Shown piece by piece: positions 16,301 through 24,671 of a stretch of 28,263 nucleotides of DNA. The notes under the pieces are model-generated. The model was not told the DNA's origin. It saw nothing but the letters and a program-made list of their open reading frames with translations, and ran no database searches. Each line of letters begins with the position of its first letter. The stretch's first letter is position 1. Made by a program: the position numbers and the translations under genes. Origin of the DNA: Linderina pennispora (lineage: Eukaryota; Kickxellomycota; Kickxellomycetes; Kickxellales; Kickxellaceae); the NCBI RefSeq assembly GCF_002104995.1, contig NW_024468379.1, positions 1 to 28,263 on the forward strand, written 5' to 3'.

Positions 16301-18803
16301 CAACACGGTCGGGGTTATCTTCGGAAACCTGCAGCGCCACGCCGCTTCTTAGCACCTCGTTCTCAATCGTCAGGTCGTTCTTGAGCTGCCTGAGCATATC
16401 GTGCTCGCCTGCCTCATCCTGCAGCGCGGCGTACAGCTGCTTGAGCTGTGAGTCCTGCTTCGCGAGCTTCTGCGTAAACTGGTCGCGCAGCTCTTTGATC
16501 TGGGTCTGCAATGCCTCGATGGTATGGCGGGACATGCGCAGCAGGTCCTCAAGGGCAAAGATCTTTGTCTTCAGCGTGCCGACAAGGCCCTCTGATTTCA
16601 GCGACACTTCGAGCTCGAGCTCGTTCTTCTGCCTGGTGACCTTTTCTAGCTGCTCGCGCAGGTCCTTTGCCTCGCGCACGGCCTCCTCGAGCTGCTCCTC
16701 GTTGGAGAACTTGTCGATGATGCCGGCAACGCTGACCCCGTACTGGTTTGTGAACGAGTCGGTGTTGCGGGCCAGCGGGCGGTCTTCATCGGAGGCGTAG
16801 TCCGAGCCGATCTGGTCGCTGGTGCGAATATCCATGACAACCTGGGTGGTGATCTCGTCGAGTAGTTGGTAGTACTTGGCCTTGGTGGGCCGGCCCGACG
16901 TGCTCTCGGCAACGGAGGCAGAGTCGGCAATAAAGTCGTCGCGCAGCAGAAGCAGACGCTGCAAGATGGACAAAAAGTGCTCACGTGCGCTCTCGTCGTC
17001 GTCGATCTGGGCAATAATCGCCTGGAATACTTCCTCGGGGTCGGTCATGTCCTGCATGATCTGCTGGTTATACAGCTCAAGCACATCGGCATGGTCCTGC
17101 TCCGAGTCCTTCTCAAACTTGTTGAGCTGCAGGGCAATCAGGGGGCTGTCGAAGCCCTGGCGCAGCTTCTTCATGATGCGCGAGAGGCCAGCCGCATTAA
17201 GCTGGTTGCGGTAGTGGTTGCGCATCTCAACGTCGTCCGAGACACCGACGACCGCGTTGACAAAAATCATGCTCGAGAGGACATAGTCTGTCAGATCGCG
17301 GTCGGCGGTGCCACCCATCTGCCGCAGCTCATCGGAGGCACCCACCTTGCTGCCCATGCGGCCCCGCCCGTCGATGGCTGTCTCGAGGGCCCGCATCCAG
17401 GGCTCGAAGCGCTTCTGCATTTCGCGGAACTTTTGCAGCTTATCGAGGCCCTTCAACACCGCGGCATGGCCTGTAGGCACGTTGAGGTAGCAGATGTACG
17501 TCAGGATCTCTGAGATTAGGCGGCGCGTCAGCAGCGACGGAGCGTCGATCGAGAAGCACAGGTTGTGCACACATGAGGGGAACCGCAGAACGTCTTGGGC
17601 GCCCCACTGGATATTGACTACCGACTTTATGCAGCGGATGATCTCCATTTCCTTTGTGATGTCATCGCCCTTGCGCGTGCGCGAGTGGTTCAGGATCCCC
17701 AGGCACTCCGAGAGCGCCTCCAGACCCTGTATCTCGACAAACTGCTTGACCCACGCTACCGGCTGCGTCGTCACACAAATCCGCAGGTGCAAGAGCATCT
17801 GCTTGGGCAGCGACCGGATATCCGTTTCCTTCAGGTAGCGGTAAAAGTACTCGGGCGCATTGCTCTTGCTGTCGAGCTGGAACGTCTCGAGCTGGCGGTT
17901 CTGCTTGATCAGCTTGAGCTTGTTCTGCGTCGACAGCTTCTGCATCTGCATGCGCTGCGCGTCCTTCAAATCCATTTCGTCCATCAGCCTGCCGAGCATC
18001 AGATTGATCTCTTCCTCTGTCAGGCTCTCCTCGTCCAGCTGCTGCTGCTGCTGCTGACTGCCGCCAAATCCACCGACGCCTGCTACTGACATGCCACTGC
18101 GCCGTGTCCCACTAGCTGCCGATACCGAGCTCGAGGCGCTGTAGAAGCTGGGCGTTGTAGACGCTACCTGGGAGCGCTCGTCGAAGCCGCGGGGCACGGT
18201 GCGGCTGTTGTAGCTGCCGCTGCGCGCAGAATAGGCTGGGTCACGTGGGTCCCCCGTAGTCATGCCGCCACTGGACGCGCCCGTCTGTGAGCGGCTCTGC
18301 TGGGCCGCGCTGCGAGCTGACCGGAGCGAGCCGCGTGGCGTCGTGCTCGGTACCGATTCTGCGTATTCGCCAGCCGAGCTGGCGTTAGAGATAACCGAGG
18401 GCGCGCGGTTAGCCGAATGCACTGATGCCTGCGACGACATGGGCGGCGCGTACTCTGAGCCATTGCTGCGCTGTCTGCTCATGCCCTGCATTTCGGTGGG
18501 TGTGCCACTGGGCGATATCTGGTCGGTGGAGAGCTGCGAGTTGCGGGCCGAGTTGTTGGAGAGCCGCCGTTGCCGGTATTGCTTGTAGAGGTTCTGGAAC
18601 TCGGCGCTGGACATGTTGTTGCTGTTGAAGTCGGCGGGGGGCGCGCTGGGCCCGCCAGAGAACGACTGGTTGATGGGCGAGACCGGCGGGTCGTTGGTGA
18701 AGGCGATGGAGGGCTCGAGGTTGTGGATGGGCCCCGAGATCGTCGCTGGGTTGATGCTGCTGTTGCCGCCTGGCGTGCTCTTTTTGCGTTTCCAAAACTC
18801 CAT
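13368..18803 (-). CDS. Diaphanous/Bni1-type formin (actin nucleator)
   Basis: A complete 1811-aa formin in one open frame. It nucleates and elongates unbranched actin cables under Rho GTPase control. Ser-rich N-terminus (1-250) ending in a Gln run; GBD/FH3 regulatory region at about 255-640 (from LTEEEINLMLGRLMDEMD); coiled coils at about 690-870 (EEQLEEAVREAKDLREQLEK); an Ala/Pro linker with GSAPAGSAP repeats; proline-rich FH1 at about 1030-1160 with several PPPPP tracts separated by Gly/Ala, the profilin-binding sites; FH2 from about 1160 (LRRKELRYIPKVKLKALQWE) including the hallmark GNYMNGSGFRGGAFGFRI near 1388; and, after a charged helix, an autoinhibitory DAD-like motif (DDLLKSLMAGTD followed by RRRRR) near 1690. 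Start at MEFWKRKKST. GC-rich codons throughout create long spurious ORFs on the other strand. Intact. Confidence 0.95.
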   Translation of the reverse strand: MEFWKRKKSTPGGNSSINPATISGPIHNLEPSIAFTNDPPVSPINQSFSGGPSAPPADFNSNNMSSAEFQNLYKQYRQRRLSNNSARNSQLSTDQISPSGTPTEMQGMSRQRSNGSEYAPPMSSQASVHSANRAPSVISNASSAGEYAESVPSTTPRGSLRSARSAAQQSRSQTGASSGGMTTGDPRDPAYSARSGSYNSRTVPRGFDERSQVASTTPSFYSASSSVSAASGTRRSGMSVAGVGGFGGSQQQQQQLDEESLTEEEINLMLGRLMDEMDLKDAQRMQMQKLSTQNKLKLIKQNRQLETFQLDSKSNAPEYFYRYLKETDIRSLPKQMLLHLRICVTTQPVAWVKQFVEIQGLEALSECLGILNHSRTRKGDDITKEMEIIRCIKSVVNIQWGAQDVLRFPSCVHNLCFSIDAPSLLTRRLISEILTYICYLNVPTGHAAVLKGLDKLQKFREMQKRFEPWMRALETAIDGRGRMGSKVGASDELRQMGGTADRDLTDYVLSSMIFVNAVVGVSDDVEMRNHYRNQLNAAGLSRIMKKLRQGFDSPLIALQLNKFEKDSEQDHADVLELYNQQIMQDMTDPEEVFQAIIAQIDDDESAREHFLSILQRLLLLRDDFIADSASVAESTSGRPTKAKYYQLLDEITTQVVMDIRTSDQIGSDYASDEDRPLARNTDSFTNQYGVSVAGIIDKFSNEEQLEEAVREAKDLREQLEKVTRQKNELELEVSLKSEGLVGTLKTKIFALEDLLRMSRHTIEALQTQIKELRDQFTQKLAKQDSQLKQLYAALQDEAGEHDMLRQLKNDLTIENEVLRSGVALQVSEDNPDRVVLNHDRLLAEIEKLKQERPDLNRMTKARQMLEELLSEAGQGLTSKPAGAKPTAATSAAANVSKATAAPAAAGATSPQPQAANLPEGTRVGTVTMQSLSTTTGRLPEFAKELQDKLGKRQGNIAVAKETVDDGGDSEAQSAGAIADGITADDTAPAGSAPAGSAPTGSAPAGGDMAQGSDSNAVPAADSAAPAAAVTDPSAPTGTAPPPPAPPPPPMVGGAPGLTPGASIGVPPPAPPPPPMAGGAPPPPAPPPPPPMGATGANSGPTASALAGIKLRSTKSDTPAAAPPPAPPAPGGPPAPPPPPPPGGPGAPPPPPPAPGLLGPLRRKELRYIPKVKLKALQWEKLSDQHVDKSLWSELESRAGIDEKHVLDTLHTKGVFESVERMFAAKQAVDIFALREKRRKEREQQQQEEITVLDSKRAYDLNIMLGMLKKYSFKDLRLALLRMDNSILTENVLKQLLQFVPTPEERGLLSAYQGRPDRKRLSRPDRFFLETMKVWRYEQRLRVTTTWATWNEVFRDLQSDVASVMTASHAVATSQHFPQVLEVVLSIGNYMNGSGFRGGAFGFRIASLNRMMDTKADDNKTTLLHFVASTVEENFPDALEFLQELKPVDSGCRVSYAEMKADMGDMRHRLHDAKRELELLREQRELELKEIAIENEKSASEPKVEGSDSSPATDSGDDSSSESPNGNLTTSSASDPQDRFLLTVRRFLIEANEQFDALNSQFTAMEDAYSNSVLLYGEDPRSMTPEEFFGIFKTFTASFDQVIRDNHRERERKKAAEKRRKQIEAQIEQKRLNRQNRAALLANGASRIRVDANTEGAASSDSANDSASPAAAAAAAATSSSGGAGTENGAVDDLLKSLMAGTDLESVEASKRRRRRELMSIRRRSSLRRSVHRTSISIKALQMLKDIKEEDLTGESSEPVPPLPSPNSAMMRAHRTKMATITEDDPNPSPSRGSEELREARRRSRRQLLDDN

Positions 18804-19958
18804 GGCCAGCGAAGGTTGTTCACGCTAGGCGCCAAAAGAAGCCGGAGAAACAAATAGGGAACTAGGTCCTGGACCAGTTAGTTGAATGCGCAAGAGTCTG
18901 GAATACAGGGAGGAACGCGCTCGGATAAAAATAGGGATCTCCCGCTTTGAGCTTGTTGTCGTTTCTAGAGGCGGCTCTGTTGTCTACAAATTCTGAAAGC
19001 GAAAATGGTGGATGAGATTACAAGTGAGAATGAATGAGGAAATAAGGGAGCAGAGAGGCTTAATGTCAACATACTGGCGAGCCCCTGCAGCATGGATAGG
19101 TCTCATACTGCCCAGTTGGAGCTCCCTGTTGCCCACGCTTTGGTTTCTTTCCCCTGGCTGGGGAGGGGGAGCCACAGCGCCCCTGCCTTCCTACTGAGTT
19201 CAAAACTGCAAAGCACTGGAGCTGACTGCAAACGAGTACTAACCTTTTCTAACAGGCAGTATTAATTAGCGGTTAATGCTTCACAAGCCAAAGCGCTCGA
19301 GAAAAAAAAAAGTACAGGTTGTTTCGCGTTTGAGAATTAAAGTGTGTTGCGGTGGAACGAGCGGCGATGTTTATGCCCAAAGTATACAACCAGAAGTGAT
19401 CGTCCCGTCCCGGCTTTGGCGGCTTTGCCAGGCCGCTTGGAGCATAATCTGCTAATTATGCCTGATCCAACATGCGCATGCTTGGACCGGTCGCTGGCAG
19501 CGGATTCGCCGGCAGGCTCTAATTCACCCGGCGCCTGGTTCTGGATCAGGATAGAGTCAGGGACAATGAGCCGGCGTGGACTGCTAATTCGCGGCATTCC
19601 CGGTTTGTTCCAATGCTGCTGTGTCTGCTCCCCGGTAGGGCGGCCACCCACACTATTGCCGCGCATGCTTGCTGGGACTGCGAGCAATCGCTTTATGCGG
19701 TGTGACTTGCCATGTGCATCGGTTCTTGGATGGATCGTTGCCTCTCGGCTTGCCTCAGCAGCGCCGCACGGGTCAGCCAGACACTATATTGACCACAGAT
19801 GCAGAATTCCCAGCGACACAGTCACTGATCGGCGCCAAATAACAAACTCCACCGCAGCGGTTTTCTGGCCGGGAGCGAGCCGGGAGCCCTCCTCGCAGCG
19901 CGAGCCGGTCCAGGTTTATCAGACACCAAACCGCGATACGCGCACCCACGGTACTGCT
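18804..19958. other. Divergent intergenic region between formin and VDAC
   Basis: About 1.2 kb holding both promoters. ORFs on both strands at 19337-19967 (116 and up to 207 aa) overlap, lack motifs, and the longer needs a non-ATG start; I do not call them. Long A run at about 19302-19310. Confidence 0.4.
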
Positions 19959-19968
19959 GGTATTTAAA
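19959..19968 (+). promoter_or_regulatory. TATA-like box of the VDAC gene
   Basis: gtatttaaag, followed after about 30 bp by a pyrimidine-rich stretch (ttcttcggtttttccc), a plausible transcription start area near 19990-20015. Confidence 0.4.
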
Positions 19969-20082
19969 GCCCTTATCCCGTCCGCGACGTTCTTCGGTTT
20001 TTCCCTTTTTTTGTTTTCGAATCTCTGTCTCCACCCATTTTTCGTTTTAGACTCTAGCGTTTCAAATTTCGTTAGCCTCGAG

Positions 20083-20250
20083 GTACGTTATTGTGCAGTA
20101 TGGCGGTCGTGACGATAGCATGCCCGTCGATGCACGGCCGCCAGCGATGATGGGGAAGGCACCGCTGTGTTCCCCTGGGGAGCCAACTTACCGCTATCAT
20201 GGTACGGCAACTGCGTGCGCCATGCAACTAATGTCATACTTTTTCTGTAG
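20083..20250 (+). other. 5'-UTR intron of the VDAC gene
   Basis: Begins GTACGT after 'cctcgag' and ends ttttctgtAG, 16 nt before the start codon at 20267. It contains several ATGs (for example at 20100 and 20111), which splicing would remove from the leader. Confidence 0.6.
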
Positions 20251-20266
20251 CCAAATCTCAGCAACA

Positions 20267-21326
20267 ATGACTCCTCCCAGCTACTCCGACATCACCAAGC
20301 CCGTCAACGACCTGTTCGGCAAGGACTACCCCTTCGGTGCCCTCAAGCTCGAGGTCAAGACCACCACCGCCAACGGCGTGTCCTTCACCGTCAACGGTGC
20401 CCAGGACCTGAAGTCGGGAGCCATCATCAGCGAGCTCAAGACCAAGTACGCCGACAAGGCCAACGGTCTGACCTACACCGAGTCGTGGAACACCGCTAAC
20501 CTGCTCACTGCCCAGGTCGAGGCTTCGAACAAGTTCGCCAAGGGTCTGAAGCTCGAGGTTTCGGGCTCGTCGGCTCTGAACTCTGCGTAAGTATTGTGGT
20601 AGGCGACTGTGTTTTCCTGGCGAGAAACGTTGTGGAAAGCTAAACCTCTGTTATCATTTTTTTTTGTAGCAAGCGCTCGCTGGTCTCCAAGATCAACTAC
20701 CAGCAGGACAACCTGTTCGCCCGCGTCAACGTCAACGCCCTGGCCCCTGCCGTCAACGCCGACGTTACTGTCAGGTAAGCAGCATCGCTCTTTGGTCTTT
20801 ATCAGCGCTGGATTGATGCTGATGTTGTGATGCAAGATAACGCGCGATTTTACTCACCCTAATATCCACCCCCCCTCTTTCCCCGTCTTTCCATACTAGC
20901 CGCGAGGGTGCTCTGCTTGGTGCTGAGCTCGCCTACGACCTGAACAGCGGCGCTGTGACCAAGACCAACTCGACCCTCGGCTACGCCGGCCCCGACTACC
21001 TGATCACCCTGCAGGGCAACAACTCGTTCAACCTTGTCCAGTTCGCCTTCTACCAGCGTGTCACCAAGAGCGTCGAGGCTGGTGCCCGCGCCGTCTACGA
21101 CTTCAAGAACCCCGAGGGTGGCGTCAGCGCCGAGCTCGGTACCAAGTACATCCTGGACCCGACTGCCTCGGTCAAGGCCAAGGTCGACAACGCTGGCCGT
21201 CTCGGTCTGTCGTTCACCCAGGCCCTGCGCCCCGGCGTCAAGCTGTCGCTGGCCGGTCTCTTCGACACCGCCCGCCTGCAGGAGAACGCCCACAAGCTCG
21301 GTGCTTCGATGACCTTCGAGGCGTAA
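20267..21326 (+). CDS. POR1: Mitochondrial outer-membrane porin (VDAC)
   Basis: A beta-barrel channel for metabolites in the outer mitochondrial membrane. Coding exons 20267-20586, 20670-20774 and 20900-21326 join in frame to 852 nt, 283 aa, the usual family length. Introns 20587-20669 (GTAAGT...TTTGTAG) and 20775-20899 (GTAAGC...ACTAG) both have standard ends. N-terminus MTPPSYSDITKPVNDLFGKD is the typical porin helix and is followed by YPFGALKLEVKTTT. Further family features are KFAKGLKLEV, the alternating strands (LNSGAVTKTNSTLGYAGP) and the C-terminal HKLGASMTFEA. Codon use is very strongly biased to C/G, as expected of an abundantly expressed gene. A possible poly(A) signal is 'aataag' at about 21350. 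Confidence 0.96.
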
Positions 21327-21868
21327 AGCGCTCGTTTCGGGAATTTTGCAATAAGAATTTATTAACGGATTACGGATGCTGGATAGTTTTTTTGCCAGTC
21401 ATAGCCGCTGGCTGAGGCAACTGTGGCTCCCCACGCTGCTTTTTTCCCCTGCGCTCTGACTCAGACGATCGCCTTATTTTGCCGCCCGGCTACTGTTGCC
21501 CATGCGTGTGCAGCGAGTAGGAAGCGTCTTGGCTATTTTTTGAGCCTGTGATGTCAGACAGCTGAAGAGAAACTGTGAACATAATAAAATCGAGACATGC
21601 TTGCAAAAATAGCCCAATGTCTGACCTGGCCAAGGCACGGCAAAATAGAGTGGGCGGCGGCTCCTCACCCTCCACGATTCACATATAACCCAGTTAGTAT
21701 TCCAGCAGCAAAGGCCATTTGTATAGTCTACTCATATCGGCGCCTTAAATATTGCTGTGGCTCTTTGCACATACGGCCTGCTTTTTTTAATCAAAATACC
21801 CTCATTGGAGTTTCGCTCTGCCTTTCGTTGTCATTCGTATAACAATATCTCATATTGGGCTTATAAAT
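21327..21868. other. Spacer between VDAC and the sugar transporter
   Basis: VDAC 3' flank and transporter promoter. 'ttataaata' at 21861-21869 touches the transporter ATG. No other gene seen. Confidence 0.4.
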
Positions 21869-23553
21869 ATGGTGGCGCCACAGTCATCTACCAGCAGCAC
21901 CAGCAGCGCAAAGACGACCAGCAGCGCGCGCAACACCAGCAAAAGCAAATCCACAGACAAGCCAGTGCCGCGTATCTTTGCTGTCGCGCTACATGACGTG
22001 GACAGCAACAAGTTCCAGGACTCACGCAACGCAGGGATCAGCTGGTACGTGCTACTGTCAGCCCTGCTTGCGTCACTATCGGCCGTCAATGTTGGGTGGA
22101 CATGTGGGGTGCTGAACATTGGCAAGTCGTCGATCTGCAACTTTGAGGGCGAGGACACCTCGGGGGCGGACTTTCCCGAGCGCATCCAGTTCACCAGCAA
22201 CACATGGATGCTGGCGGTGGGGATCATGGCGCTGGGTGGATTCCTTGGCGCGCTCCTGTCGGGCGGGATATCGGACAACATGGGGCGGCGCAACACGCTG
22301 GTGATCAACAACTGTCTGTTTTTGGCGGGCTCGGTGCTTCTGGGCACAGCAACGACCTCAGTGCACTTTATCCTGGGGCGGTTCGTATCGGGCGTCGGCT
22401 GCGGCATCGCCTCGAGCGTCGTGTGCATGTACATTGGCGAGATTGCGCCGATCAAGCGGCGCGGGTTCTTTGGGTCGTTCTTCCAGCTGGCGGTCGTCCT
22501 GGGCATCATGGGCGCGCAGATTGCGTCGATGTTCCTGACGGGCCACCCCGAGTGGCGGATCCTGGTGGCGATCCCGGGCGCCATTTCATTGATCCAGATC
22601 GTGCTGCTGCCGTTCCGCGTCGAGTCACCGGTGTATCTGATCAAGACCCACCAGGTGAACGAGGCTCGGCATGCGCTGCTCAAGCTGCGTCGCGGCTACG
22701 ACGTGTCGGCCGAGTGGCAGGACTGCATTGACGCATTGGATGAGGCGCGCGAGACGATCCCGACGACGGTCCGCCAGGAGGGCAAGGCCGGGCAGGGGGC
22801 CAGCGAGAGCGACGCGACTATCAAGGCGGCTGGTGGCGGGGAAAAGCCCAGCCCCGGGCGGGGCTGTGGCGGACGATGCGTGGGCTGACCAAGGACGATC
22901 TGCGGCATCTGTTTGTGGTGTGTGTGGGCCTGATGGGATTGCAGCAGCTGTCAGGCATCAACGGAATCATATTCTACTCAAACTCGATATTCCTGGGCCT
23001 GTTCGACAATGCGCAGCCGATGGTGGCCAAGTGGGCGTGCGTTGGCGTGACTGCGTCAGCGGTGCCGGCGGTGCTGCTGTGTATGGTGTGGCTGGACAAG
23101 CTCGGGCGCCGGTCGATGCTTCTGGTCAGCTTCACCGGCATGGTGGTGGCCAGCGTGCTGATCTTCATTGGCATGTTCTTTGGCAAGGGCCTGATTGTGG
23201 TGGTGATGCTGTATATCTACTACTTCCTGTTCAATCTGGGCGTAGGCACGATTCCGTGGCTGTATCTGCCGGAGCTGGTGCCCGGGTATGCCTTGGGCGG
23301 CGTCATGGCGGTTGCATGTGCAGTCAACTGGCTGTTCTCGTTTGCCAGTGGGTTTGTGTTCCCAATGATCCAGTGGTACCTGGCACAGTACCAATTCCTG
23401 CTGTTTGCCGGATTCTCCTTGCTCGGTGTGGTGTTCGTCATGCTGTATGCGCCCGAATCCGGCAGCAAGTCGGTCATGGAAGTGGTGGCCAAGCACCGTG
23501 GCCCAATGCACATTGTGGCCAAGAGGCGTGACTCTGGCGGACGCATGTTCTAA
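21869..23553 (+). CDS. MFS sugar (hexose) transporter, interrupted by one frameshift
   Basis: A 12-TM sugar transporter of the GLUT/HXT type, about 560 aa if joined. The first frame (21869-22888) carries TM1-6: NVGWTCGVLN, SDNMGRRNT (loop 2-3), GRFVSGVGCG, YIGEIAPIKRRG and ESPVYLI. The second frame continues as LWRTMRGLTKDDLRH and TM7-12 to 23553: GLQQLSGINGIIFYSNS (the TM7 sugar-binding QQLSGIN), DKLGRRS and PWLYLPELVPG. The QLS motif is associated with glucose selectivity in animal GLUTs. The frames differ by one missing base, best placed in the G-run of 'ccccgggcgggg' (22852-22863), in the low-complexity central loop. No intron would repair it. Frames are otherwise conserved, so recent loss or sequencing error. 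The N-terminal 35 residues are Ser/Thr-rich and cytosolic. Confidence 0.85.
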
Positions 23554-24671
23554 AAAGAACACGATGTGCCTGCGACTTGCTGATAGACGTACCTGATTTT
23601 AAGCTTTCCCTTCTGTTATTCATCCTTCTGTTCTTACATATTTCCAAAATACACTTATAGACAGCCGTTTGGACACCTGCTGCCATGCATCCTTGGCAGA
23701 GCATTGGTTTTTTGTCCAAACGCGTGACGCTGGTATTGTGAACGGCCCGGGGTGTGCTCCGTCCTGTTCCTATGCAAATGTGCGGCCAGCGCCTGCGGCC
23801 ATTGGCTTGCAATGCAGACAATCAGCGGTGGGGGTGACCCATGGTAATGCAGATCGTCCAAACAGCACAGAGGTGGGGGGCTCATGTGAGAATACCCGTT
23901 CTAAGAGTGTAATTTGGAATCCATAGCTATGAGGCAATGATTGCCAAATGTCGCTCCACCGTACATCATTCACATGAGGTAGAAAGAGAAATAGTATGCT
24001 TGTGCCTCGATTTTGCTGTGGACGCAAGATTGGCAGGCAGCATGACTCTGCAAATAGAACAGGTATGAGAATGCGGTATAATGTTGTAATGGCATCATGG
24101 GGGATTGGCGGTGAGAAAGGAGAAGCATGAGTGAAAAATCTGAGCTAGACACCGAGCAAGCGGGAAATGCTGTGGTTGACCGAGAGCACACTTGAATGGG
24201 TTTTCCATGGAAGAACACAGGCAGAAAAGCTACATTGTTTGCTTGGTCCGGGGCTAGGGACATAAACCGCTCGGTTGTTGCGTGCTTCTCCACAGACATT
24301 GCCGTGCATGTGCCCGGAATGTACATAAGCAGAACAAATAGAAAGACGCTGGCTTGGGCGCTTTTCTTTACCTGCCGATCACTTGATCTTTTTTGCACCC
24401 GGTAGAGCAGGACGGCCGGGTCATTCTAGCTAGAATTGGGCAAAAGAAAGAGAAAAACAGTGCGAGCCAATTGGAGTTTTTGGCCATAAACACTGATTTT
24501 TGTTCGTAGCGTGGGCGCCCAGGAACATCAGCCAGCAGAGCGTACATAAATGCCAGTGGGGCTCGCCAAACCGCCCCGTTTTTCCTCTTCACCCTTTATT
24601 TTCCAAAGCAGCAGGCGTCATTATTCCCTTCCCTTTTTATAATAGGCTATTACGTTTCATAATTATCTATA
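23554..24671. other. Intergenic region between transporter and antiporter
   Basis: About 1.1 kb without a supportable gene. A 142-aa open frame on the minus strand (23970-24398) needs a GTG start; its ATG-initiated part has no motif. Pyrimidine-rich DNA at 24575-24640 just before the antiporter ATG is probably its core promoter. Confidence 0.4.

Noticed and set aside
15055-16800. 581-aa and 392-aa open frames on the plus strand opposite the formin
   Set aside because: They are antisense to FH1 and FH2; Gly/Arg/Ser-rich translation follows from GC-rich proline codons, with no domain or promoter.
19344-19967. 207-aa plus-strand open frame upstream of VDAC
   Set aside because: Needs GTG to reach full length, contains no motif, is opposed by another open frame, and lies in the divergent promoter region.
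20859-21293. 144-aa minus-strand ORF over VDAC exon 3
   Set aside because: A shadow of strongly biased codon use in a clear porin gene.
23970-24398. 142-aa minus-strand ORF
   Set aside because: Requires a GTG start and lacks motifs; not supported as a gene.
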